In this document: positions 42,730-54,700 of the stretch, one piece after another
How positions within the stretch are numbered: the stretch's first letter is position 1
Layout of the letters: each line of letters begins with the position of its first letter
NCBI GenBank assembly: GCA_004794785.1
Contig: SJOL01007698.1
Coordinates: forward strand, 124,001 to 188,000
Source: Opisthorchis felineus
Lineage: Eukaryota > Platyhelminthes > Trematoda > Opisthorchiida > Opisthorchiidae
Direction: 5' to 3'
DNA length: 64,000 nt
Notes under the pieces: generated by a model
The model's database searches: none
Seen by the model: only the letters and a program-made list of their open reading frames with translations
Told to the model about the DNA's origin: nothing
Position numbers and translations under genes: made by a program

Positions 42730-45700
42730 ATGGTGAATTTAAAGATACCACCCATTTTACCGTTCCAGACTTGCTTCCGAATCAAAACTTCTGCGTCATG
42801 CCAGTATAAGCAGTTCCGCTTACTCCAACAACAAAGGTGAGCACGTATTTCCCACCAAAAGAATAGTATATCGTGGTGACAGCATCAGTGCAGCAAAGTT
42901 CGACTACTTTAGATTACAGCGGATCGCATGCTCTAAGATCGACACACGCGTTCCGACATTCCCTAAGGAACAAACATTTCCAAATATACTCAGAAAGTGA
43001 CCTCTCAAGGATTTCGGAGAATTATCAAAGTTCAAAATTTTGATACAGAGTGCATAGTATTATGTTCTGAAGGATGATATGCAATGGCATGTATCCTGGA
43101 TCATTTGTTGATGTAAAGTCAAGTGGTCTGTTTAGTCCTATCAAGACAAAGGCCATCCTCACTGAGAACTGTTTGAAGAAGTGTCAACTTCCATTAGGCT
43201 CCTAAATTCTATTTCATAGGTAAGCATCCTCCAGAAAAGATCGACTCGCACAAAAGTACTTATGGTCTCTCGAGAGGAGTCAGCTGCATGACTGCGTCCT
43301 TTAAACGAGGTCACACTGGTCAGCTCCTTCAAGTAGTCACTCAAGAGCAAGTGTGCAAGTGTGAAGAGATCGCGTGTGTGGAGAAGTCGTATGAAGAAAT
43401 GCACCAAAGACAATCGTTTTCGAGACGTGATATTCTAGAATTGATTTAAACATTGAAAGAAGTTGCAAGGAACGCCACAGTAGGTTCTATGAGGGGAGAA
43501 ATCTCAGATTAAGGTGCGATGGATAGAGCTTTCATCCACTTGAGGGGACTAATTTTGTGTCATGGCCTTCTTTGGATGTCGGATGTTAGAATATATGAGG
43601 GGTATAGTGTCCGAATTTTGCATCTCGATGTTTTCTGGGAGGGGATTTTATCTCATTGAAACAGTCAAGGAAAGCCTCGTTGGAAGTTAAAGATGGTACT
43701 CAAGAAGTACCAACTTCAAACCAAAACCCTCGAGACCTGGATCGGGAAAGTTTGTCGAGAGAATAATGGATTTAGGATTCGCGATTGCGTATCAATTGAG
43801 TGGTATGTCGTTCTGCTTTCAAACACGCAAACACAAACATAGCATAGTGTGATGGGAATAGCACGTAAGAGGTATGTGTGAAGTGAATGCACTAATAGCA
43901 GTTCTGCTATTAATCTGAAGAAAACCGCAAGTTCGAAAGGCTCGTTCACATATAATGACACGTTTTTTACTCTGCAGTCTGAGACTGTCTGAGCGTGGAT
44001 AGGATAGAAACATTTCTGCGAATGATTCAACATTTTCGCAAGGTGTCGGAGATGTCAGTCTTTGTCGAAACACGATAACTTTAGGGGAACCGGCACTGCG
44101 AGATGTTGCCATTCAGAATAGATTTCTGGATAAGTGAAAGCTCCGGAGTCAAACTAGTGCTATTTTTTTTAATGTCGGGGAATCGCCTGACCTATCGCAA
44201 ACACACTCGCGTTCAAAAGAAACGAAAACCCGAAGAACCCCGCCAACATAGTCGCTCAGTTTGAACAGCAGCTTCTGGATGAAGTAAGTGAAACGGAGGA
44301 ATAATTCCAGTGGTTTAACCAAAACCAGATGCAAGAGGAGAGCACTGGTAAATACGTGCTATTGTCAAAAACCTCGCGACTTTTCCAGTTGTATGAGGGA
44401 AAGCCTGACATGTGACCAGATCATTCTGCGATTTCATGAGAAAAGATTTCCGAAAGAGACAAATTAAATGTCACCGACTAGCCCTTAATCAATGTATTTA
44501 CATCTGCTTAAATGGGGCCACTTCTGAAAGTCATTCGAACTCGCCCCTCATAGGAATTAAGAGCCATGATGATGTAAGACCCGGTTGTTGGCATTTTCTG
44601 TGCGACTACACATGTGCGAACATAGAAGTGTCTGGTGTGGAGACGAACATAAGCCAAAAACGGAATGTTGAATCACTTTGCTCCGATCAATAGCTGTCAA
44701 ACTTAGCGAGGCGGAATAAGAGGAATACGGTATTATATGAACCGATTGATGGGAATCTTGGCTAGCCTGTTTGTCGAAAGCCGAATCTGTCGATTTCAGT
44801 TGGAATCAGGTGCCCGAACACTGCACTTGAGGGCCGCAGACCCAAAGTGGAAAGCCGCACATTCCAAGCTCGTCGGAACCGGTGCACATTACTCGTAGGA
44901 AATGCGCCTATTTTTCTGACAATCTAGGTTACGTGTCAGGGCAATTCAGCTTTTCCATTGGGGTAAAGCATTCGATGCACCATAGCAATGACAACATATG
45001 AAATGTTGAGCTGGACAGTCCAGGGAAGCTTGGAATTGTAGCACCAGTTGGTGAACCGACAGACTGCAGTCAAATCGCAGTCCTTCTAAAGATATCACGT
45101 GAATCACCTATTTGTATGTTGGTATGTTGGGTTATTACAGTAAGGCGGACAAAGTCATACCACGTTTGTCATGTCAATCTCTAGAATGGCTCTGAAGTGG
45201 CCTCTAAATGGTCGAGGCTGTTTTCTCAAGCTCCCATTCAATCTTTGAATAACTTACTAGAGTGAAATAGAAAATCTGACATAAAAATGGCTTGCATTGT
45301 TGTATTTGAACTCAAGCTCTCGTCGACTGGTCTCGATTACTGGGTAGTTTCGATAAGCGAGGCAGTGCAACTCATGATGGTGCAGTCAGTGGATTTGCAG
45401 GCACACACGAGAGAACGACGATTCACATGGCCGCGCCTACAATTGCTTTTCATTGCCATTATGAACTTAGAATCATTGCTTTAACCCTGCGATTAACCCT
45501 GGCTATAAGTCCAATGGCAGGAAGATAAAACAACTATGGACGTACAAGTGCACATTGTGCGCGCACGTGACTGCCGTTACGTCTTCGAATGTTTTCGTAA
45601 ATCGGTTGTCTGGACCTGTAAAATAAGGCAGCGCGTGACACTGCCTCGTCCATCAAACCTGACTGGACAAATGGTCAGTCTGGAAAAGACTGCCGATAGT

Positions 45701-48700
45701 GGACTGGCTTCAAGGCGTTGTATGTGCGTTATCTGTGCCTCCAGTGAAGGAGACAATACCATAGGAGGTAGCAGCGCGCGTATTCAGTTTGCAATTATTT
45801 GTGCAACGAAAACGAGTGTGTCCATCAAACGAACCTATTGGGCAAAATCCGGACAGAAACGACAAAACGGCTCGGATTTTTAAGGGGAACGTATCGTGTC
45901 ACATTAGAGGTGCCCGGCTTTGCTGTTTTTTAGGATTGGTTATATCATATGCTGGACATTTTTTCATTCTCACTTGTACGTACTGAATGGATTTTCAAGT
46001 TACTTTATCTTTATTTTAGAAATTGAAATCAGTTTTGAGCCGTTCTTTCGAAATAGTAGCACGCTGTGCAACTATCGCTCGCTATTAAAGTCTCGAATTG
46101 CATCCGTCAAGCACTGGATGACTGATGCAAAACTAACATGCCAGGTGGCAACACTCCAGGTGTCTATTGATGCTCAAGAACTGGAAGGCATGATGTCCCA
46201 AACACCCAAGGAATTCTGGGATTATCACGAGATGGAAGTGGAATACACATCAGGGTTTATGCAAGCTAACCAAAAGCTAGTAAAATCGTAACGGTGCCGA
46301 AATGATGCTTAAAATAAGTTGGAAAACCTTTATTATTGGAGAATCGCTTAAAATTCGATAAATTTTTAATCGTGTTCCTGTTGCAAATATTTTCCAAGTT
46401 CATTTGTACTAAACACGGAGTTTCTAAGACATATACAGTTATGTTGGTTATTGGGTATTTTTAAACTTTATTTGGCTGGTTACCCGTTCAAATGTGGTGA
46501 AACGAATGTGGATATTACAGGCAAAATCATTCATTCTGTAGACCGACGTTTTCTCCGTACATTTCAGGAAATTCTACCGATAATGAACCTGAGTGGATGA
46601 AGAATTGTACACTCCTGGGGAACGTTGAGAGGAATCGATGCACATACTGGGGCAATAAAAAATTTCACCCTGGTAAAAATGCGTTAACATCCTGTTGGAC
46701 AGCCGCTTTGATGTTTCCGAAAATGATTGCTGTACAAACAGCACAGTGTCTGTTCAAGCGGATTATGTAACATAAAATGACTGTGGCAAAGATCAATTCG
46801 TTTGATGACGTTATTAATAATTAATCATAGTAATCATTCAGCTGTAATAGCATTTCAGTGCCCAGCTGCATGCTATCCGAAAGAAGCAAGAGGGCTGGGA
46901 TGCTGTCAGGTTGCCAAAGCCTAGACAGAAGCAGTAGGGATGCCACAGTTGGGTTCGAATCACGGACCTTACAGTCAGGAAGTTTGCACCTTAACCACTG
47001 ATCGATCTTGGGCACAACGTTCGAAATAAATGGCTTGGCATGTACGGCCGAAATAATTAGCAGGCCATCTCAGTTGAGCACACAATGCTTTGAACAAATT
47101 TCCAAATATGGAGAGATGCCAGCTTCCAGGGTGCTGAAATTTGCGACCAAATTATTGTTGCAGTTATATGGTTAACTGGAAACTGCTAAGTATGAGGAGT
47201 GTAGAACGTAAGGGACTTGAGTGTGCTCTCCAACAACCATTCCACTGTAGATGCAGCATTATTGCTTGGTGAGTCCGGTGACCTTACAGCACAGGTTCTA
47301 TCTTTGGTATTCCAATAGCCTCCTCCCTTTGACCTTTGCTGTGGCACTTGCTTCGGCGGTTTGTCGTCAATTAAAGGCTTTTAAAGAAAACCACGACAAA
47401 ATACAAAAATACGATAAGCAACCGCCTCCACAACTACTTATAATCAATACTTGGCGGGCACTACACCGGACACTACACACGTCTTGACTTTTTATCTGAT
47501 CGATTTTACGTAACCGAATGAATTGACGACAGGCAAAAGCAATGTGAATAAAATGCGCGATTTATAAAACGTCACGTACAAATATAATAATATTAATCAA
47601 CACCCCTCCTGTGTTTAGCTTGCATGCCATCCGAAGGAAGCACGAGGACTGAGACAATGTCAGGTTGCCCAAGCCTAGGCAGCAGCAGTAAAGGAGCCGG
47701 GGCTGGATTCGAACCACGGATCTTGCGGGTCAGTGAGTTCGTGCGTTGACCGCCGAGCAACTTCTAGCTCAAGTGTACACCAACCAAGAGAAACCCCAAT
47801 GATCCTTACTGGCTGGCAACACAACCCATCCAACCAGAATCACATGGGACGGTCTAGTAAGTTGATATTCCTGCAGAGATAGTAATCTGAACGGACAGTG
47901 GTCGCGTGAATGACCAGCAATTTACTAAAGTTTTTTAGCACTGATAAGGGTTCCAAGGAGATGCGATTTGGTTGAGAACCTATGTGCGTGCGCATTTGCC
48001 TTGAACAGTTGCCGTAGGCAATCGCAATACGCAAAAGTGAATTTCGGAGGGGATTGTCTTCAACCGACATTATTATTCTTCAACAGGCGGTTTGTGAAGA
48101 CTGCGCAATATTCCAGTGAATCACATGTTTAGAAAAAGTGACCTGTTACTAAGTTCTGTGATACACGGGCAGCCTAAATGGAATACTCAAGTCTGCGTCG
48201 CACATTATAAAACGTATTAACCAATAGAAACGTCGTGCCTGTACCGTACACGGTGCTGACCAGCATTCATACAGGCAATGGTTCAATTAGGGAACCAATG
48301 AGGGTACTATAGGTTAAGGTGGATCTAGTAAACTCACAAAAGTGATTTTCCTTGGTACTTCAATCATTTTCATAGGGAACCGGGTAAACGAAGAGTGGTT
48401 AGTGTTGAAAACATGTAGAATAACTTCTCATAATATTGATACCCAAGGAGAAAAGGGAGATTCGGCGTATATCTATGGAATTCCCATCGATAGAACCACA
48501 CACCAGACCGAACTGACTGCGAACCCGACTGAGCAGCTCGTTTTGGTGGTCTGTTTTGCGTGACTAGTAATTCGAGACTCGGATTCTCAACAGTGAGTAA
48601 CTTCCGTAGGTCGTGGAACGCAGCAGATAACAACACATACTACCGTTCACAATAAGAGGTGACTCCATACCATACCCACCTGAGTAAGCAAGCCAAACAA

Positions 48701-51700
48701 TCGGTATAACTAACCAAGATCAATAAGTTTGTTTGGAGACCATTGCCAGATAAGGGAGTATTTGGCATTTATTTTGGGAGGCTCATGCTAAATCGTGGGG
48801 GATGCGGAAACGTGGACTCTCTGGAAGAGTTGCCACTCAGCCCGTCCCTTTCCAGAAGGACTAATTCATGCACCACCGGGCTCAGCAACCAAAATAGAAT
48901 GAACAAAAAGTAGTCTGCGCGAATCGAGCGAATCAGGCACGAATGAGCTGGAAAAACAACCAACCTGCAATTTTTCCAGTCTCTGCTGCACAAGCTCACC
49001 CAGTCGATCCAACTCCCGTCTGCGATTCTCGGCTAGATGATCCACTCTGCCCAAACCATCGAGATCGATCTCTAGGTATTGCGTCATCTCGTCTACGCGC
49101 TCACGCAGTGATTCCAGTGAGGCGAGCACAGTTTCCCTACCTGCTTGACTATTATCATCCAAACTCTGGTTTATTTCTTTCAGGCCTGCTGTGACTGCAA
49201 AGAATATTTCTCGCGCAAAGTTGATCGCTCGGTTGCGGAGAACTTCGTGTGAGTGTCCTGCTGAGCCAGTAGGGGCTAGTGAAAACAGAACAAAGAAGTT
49301 GCGGTACAGATTCAACGCCCAAAGTGATGTACAATGGACAAGAAGGCGGTGCAATCAGGGAAAAATAGGCGAGCACAATAGTGACGAGAAATTTGCAGGA
49401 AACGGATGACTTACATGACTCAGTGTGTTGCCTGAAAATAAGAGATTTAACAGTGTCAGGTGAACGACAGGCTCAGATGACAAAATGACCAAGGAATAAA
49501 ATTATAAAAAAAATCCCATTGTAGCATAGTGTCGGTAAAGATGCCTTGGAGGACTGTGCGTTGAAACGTTCACAGCTGATCCGAGAGGCCGTTTAGGAGT
49601 ATTGGATTGCACGAAAGTGGTTAGGGTAGAAGGATGATAGTAACGACCACCAATATTGATAGGCATCCACCAGCCGCCACTCCAAGTAATAATGGTGAAT
49701 GAGCAATAAGAAAAACGTCTTTTCAACTTCTTTTCATGAATTGTTCGACGGTCTGGCGATCCAATAGCCAATAGCGATCCCCAAACAGCCAGGAATCAAC
49801 TGACTTACTTAAGCTCATTGCTGAAGTATGTACACTGAATTCGTTAGTCCTTTCCGAGTTATCCGGAGCGTCAGACAAAGTGCGTTTGAGATTGACTGCA
49901 GTCCTCCAAAAATACAGAGCCAATCACTGTGTGGCGATGCTTCAAAGACCTTTGATTGTGGTCTTCTAGAAAAGACCATCAAACATCATTTGTCGTCTCT
50001 AGTACGATCCGTGTCGCACACCTACGATGCACTGCCGTAGGATCATATTTTATCAAAGTAGTTTTGTTTCAAAAAAACAGCTGAAACATCTACGAAGGGA
50101 ATCAATATGCAACTGCCTTGCTCTTTCCAGTAACAAAACGATGGACGAAAACTGAAACAGTCACCAACCACGGGCTTCAGAGTAAAAATTAAACGAAAGA
50201 TTTCTGCTTTTGGCCATCAATGTCTTCGATTTATCATTCGGGTTTAATGAGGACATCGGATCAGTAACAAAGGGGCAGGCTTCAAAAGATGTGAACGATT
50301 CGGGATGAGCTATTCGTTCACGGGTCACGTAATACGCTGATACGCCCACGTGCTAAGTATACTGGAGCGGAGCTCGCATCACTCTAATGAATGGGTGCGA
50401 GAAGCCTAAAGGTTGTCATGCAGTGAGTCGGCACAGGAGAAGGAAATCCTACACTCGCAGACTTGGCATACTGGCTGGACAGACAAGTACTTGGGTTACC
50501 ATACGACTTGAGGTAGCCTAGGCGATCGATACTCAACACTGCGACGAAAAGGATTGAACGATTCCGCAAAAAATTGCCTATCACCTATCATCTCGTACCG
50601 CCCGTGGGAGCAGACTGACCACAGCGTAATCAGCTGGCATTCACACAGTAGACTGTGATTCCAGCAACCGAATGTCGAAGTTGGACACCCTGGCCCGTTC
50701 GGAATCTCGAATCTCATTGCGTAAAGCAGGGCTAATTCTCCTGCCATCGCACGCCAATCATCATTTAACAAAGTTCATCACAGTTCATCAGTATATGGTT
50801 GTGGTACCAGTCAACAACCTAGGGTTTCGGCCTAGCACACAACAGGTACACTTTAATGACACGATTTCTCAGATCTTCAAACCACTAGGCTGTTTCTATC
50901 AAGGAGTGGACAAGGACTATACAGGACTATACAGCGTATACACGAAACGTCAATGTCAATCTTCCTGATTCCGACAAAGATGAAAATGATATGTGGCGTC
51001 AGTCTATCAAGTTATTTGTGATGTGAGGACCTAAGGCCGACTATGCACAAACTAGCATGCAGATAACTAGCAAATGATTTGGAATAAGTGGATGATGCCA
51101 GGACCAGGAAGGAAAGATCCGCAATTACTTCGCTGGAACCAACGGTTAGCTCGGACGCGAAAAGTGCTTTTAAACATCAAATAGTATATTCAAAACTGAC
51201 TTCGTTGCTTGCTTTCAGAGTGACTGACTTGAAAGACGCTTTCGTCCACGTTGATAACGTCACAACCTGTGATGATATCGTGGAACACAATGAGGACTAC
51301 GAAACAAACATCAGCGTTTTCAGAGCATATGATCCTAAATTGAATAAAAATAAGTCAGGCATCAAATTGAACTACTACTCTCTTGGGTCATCAAGTCTCG
51401 AAAGAATCAGAGAAGCGGCCCTCGAAAGACTCCGGTCCTTACGAGAACCTCCAGGTCCTAGAGCGGCGGAAACAAAACAGCGAGTCGTTGGAATGTTTGC
51501 ATATTACCCTCACGGAACCTCCCCGTTTTTTGGGAAAAACTTCCCCACTTATGCAATTTTCCCTTCCGGATACGGTAGTGCAATATTTTAACAACTCCAA
51601 GATAGAGCTTGAATATGCTTGTTTAATCACTGCCAACTGTCACTATTCACTGGCCTTGGAGGCGAACGCATTAAACACTGATACAGAAGCTATTTTAAAC

Positions 51701-54700
51701 CAGGACGGCTGTTCTGTGGCTTTTTTCTCAAGGACGCTTACACCCATTGAACGCCTCATTCTTCTGTTGAGAAACAAGCGTACGGATTTGTCGAAGCTCT
51801 CTACAAGTGGGGACTACTGCACCGGACTGCGTTTCTAGCCAGTAACGGATCAAAAATCAACAACCTTCATGGTTGACGAGGGACACAGAGGCAAGACAAA
51901 AAGTGATAAGACTCTTAGATGACGCATGGAAAATGCCTTGTTTCTGATACGATGCTATCGACAGATTTGGAGAAGATAACGTGGCTACCGATGAATTATC
52001 ACGAGGCTATTGTTCAACTCTGACTTTCATCAACCTCGAACAGCTTCATGAATCTTTGTGTCATCCCAGAGCTAGCCGATTGCTGTACTTGGTTCGTCCA
52101 CAAATCTCTCCTTCCAATGCAACTGTGAAATCGGTTATTCTCGCTGCCACCCACTAGCAGGCCCGTAGAAATTACACAACCGTTTGTGTTAACTTCAAAT
52201 GAATCCTACCATCCGCAACGCCAATAAATATTTTTCGACAATAACTAACGATTTATCTCGTTTTCCACTTGCTTTTTCATGCCCTAACATTCAGAGTCCA
52301 GAGTAAGTGATTCCTTCCGCCAGTTGCTTTCAATTTTTGGGCTTCCTTCTTCCATCCATTATGAACGTACCGCTGCCTTTAGTTCTTCAAAACTGCAGAG
52401 ATCCCTTCATGTGAAAGGGGTGGCTGAGAGCAGAACGACGACTTATGACTCTGCGGGTAACGGTCAAAATGAGTGACTCCATAAGACCTTATGGAAAGCC
52501 ATTACACTGGCTTTGAGATCAAAAAATGCTGGTTAATGGCAACTGGAAGCTCACAGCCTCTGACAGAGTAAATTTCATCAAATCCCTTCTTCTCAATGAT
52601 GCAAACGCCACCTGACGGGAGATTGCTTAGTTCTAGTCGCTGATCAACTTCCAGGAACTCTTCCCCAGTGGCTGGTAGATAGTGGTCAGGTACTACTTGG
52701 GAAACTACCAAGATGAAGAAGTTGATTTGCTAGAATGTAATCCCTGATAAGCACACATGAGATTACCCGATGGCAGGGAAGAAGGCGTTCCAGTAGAAAA
52801 AACTAGCTCCTAAAAGCTGTTCCATTGTATTCGAGCCACTAGTGAAAAGTCAGCTTATCACTGATGATCATAGTGCCGCAGGTGAACCATCACCCGAAAA
52901 TGTTTCACCTAGCGCTGAGACCTCACGTTCGGGTGCTGACATACGTTCAGTCCCCAGAAACACAGATCTTACGCCCAATCCTGTTGTCAACGGTAACCTT
53001 AATGATTTGGAGAAATTCCAGAATCGATTGCACGCATACCATTTAAAGAACCGTGAAGCCTAGTACTCCACTACGATTCCGATTAGTTCGAATGAACTCA
53101 GCATTCCAGTACACTTTTGTATCCGGCACACCCAAACAACAGCGCACAAATACAATTCCCGATTTTTATACAGAACCCATTTTACTAATCCTGAAGTGCA
53201 AGTATATTTCACGGGGTGAGTATGGTAACATTTGTAGTATGTTTTGTTTATATACACAGCTATTGCCACCCTTCCGTGCTTCAGCTGCTGTTCAGAGTAG
53301 TAAAGCCTTATTTACAGGCCTTTGTCCTCACTTGCCGAAATCCTATACCCAGCCTCTTCTACAATTCGGTATACGAGAGGATGACAGATTTGTCTAAAAA
53401 GCCAAGCTTTCGCAGGGCGGTCCACATTGCTTCTCTGATGGTTGATTTCAAGGCTTTGTCAGAGACCACAAACAATCCATAGAGTGGCTGATTATTTTCA
53501 AAACACTGACACTCGGTTCCTTTACAGACAAATTAAGATCGTACTTCGAACGCCTCGAGATACCCGTGACTCGTCAAATACGTTTCCCTCCAGGATACCA
53601 TTGACTAATCGATTGTACACAATACGAGCCATAATCTTGCCTGCTGTACATAGAAGGATGATTTCGCAGTAGGCACCCATCAAATGTTGCACACGTCGTC
53701 AGTAGTCTTTTGCCATTGTTTATCTTTTGTCCGATTCCAGATGGACCCAATGGCCTCCCACAGCTTGCCGAGTCCTTCTCAATCCGAGCATTGAAATCGC
53801 CCAACAAAGAGAGGAAGTTGCCAGAAGGTGCAGATCTAACTAGTGCCGACAGTTAATTGTGGAACTTGTACTTTTGCTCATCTGACTATGACAATGTAGG
53901 GGCTCACCAAATATCCTCTGGTTTACGTGAATGTAAGTCACGAATCCGATGTCGTGTTCAAGACGGCTTTTTTGCTGTTCCGCTGCAGTTGAAGGTATAA
54001 CCACAGCCAGCCTCTCGTAGCTTACACTTATCAGTCAACCGGGTCTTATTGAGTGCAGCGAATTCTACCGTGTAGCGCTCGGGTGGTTTTTCAGCAAGTG
54101 CAGTTCTATTTTTTGGCTTGTCTTTAGAATTCGTCTCACGAGTGCACAGCTGAAGGTTTTCGACTGCTGTATCTGGAAATAGGCGTCTACTTCGGGCCCC
54201 ATATTTCAAGCCTTTGACTTCAAAGTCCGACCCAAAAGGCAGTGGGAGAGTGAGGTAGCCGGAAAGCGCAAGGAGTAAGGACTGAAAGTCTGGCCCGTAA
54301 TGCCACTGCGCACAGCAGACCATAAGGATGAATAGGAATCGCCTTATCATTAAAAACACTCAAAGCGTCTGGAGACAGGCTATAGTGCGCCAATAGAGTC
54401 AGTGTAAGTTGTCCCCAAATAAAAATGTGCATAAGGACCGTCAGCCTGTCCGAACGTACGGATTTGCAGCCGATGAGTAATGGATAGAGCCGAAAAGATG
54501 ATCCTACCTCCACCGCGAAAATGCGGCCCCATGCAACATACATGTAATTGGTGCCCTGGAGTTAGAAGCATAATAGAAATGGTTATGCGTGTAGAACACC
54601 TATTAGTAGAATGGAATAAGGTGGTAAAACCTGTTGGTGATGATGCATTTCCCGCTTGCTGGAAAGAATTCCTATTTCAAGCTGAGTGGTCTTTGTCTGG

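Larger units (their letters stand above)
36095..48964 (-). other. FUT8: FUT8 intron 3, 12.9 kb, repeat-rich
   Basis: No exon-like FUT8 sequence was seen inside. It holds family B repeats (36.83-36.93 and 39.41-39.53 kb), a 192-codon open frame of unknown nature on the minus strand (39.85-40.43 kb), an RTE LINE remnant (41.65-42.74 kb, plus strand) with a trailing GAT microsatellite, an unrecognised plus-strand open frame (45.92-46.29 kb) and two SINE1 copies (46.84-47.01 and 47.60-47.77 kb). The last 25 bases before exon 4 are almost pure pyrimidine on the coding strand. Confidence 0.85.

Noticed and set aside
42585..42840. Poly-Ile and poly-Met open frames
   Set aside because: Translations of the GAT microsatellite.
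47840..48070. 76-codon minus-strand frame just downstream of FUT8 exon 3
   Set aside because: No similarity to the FUT8 segment expected next, and exon 3 joins exon 4 in phase without it.
50644..50741. Coil-like minus-strand stretch (LRNEIRDSERARVSNF) as FUT8 exon 2
   Set aside because: The entry phase fits, but the upstream sequence has no pyrimidine tract, and no GT donor gives the phase 1 exit that exon 3 requires.
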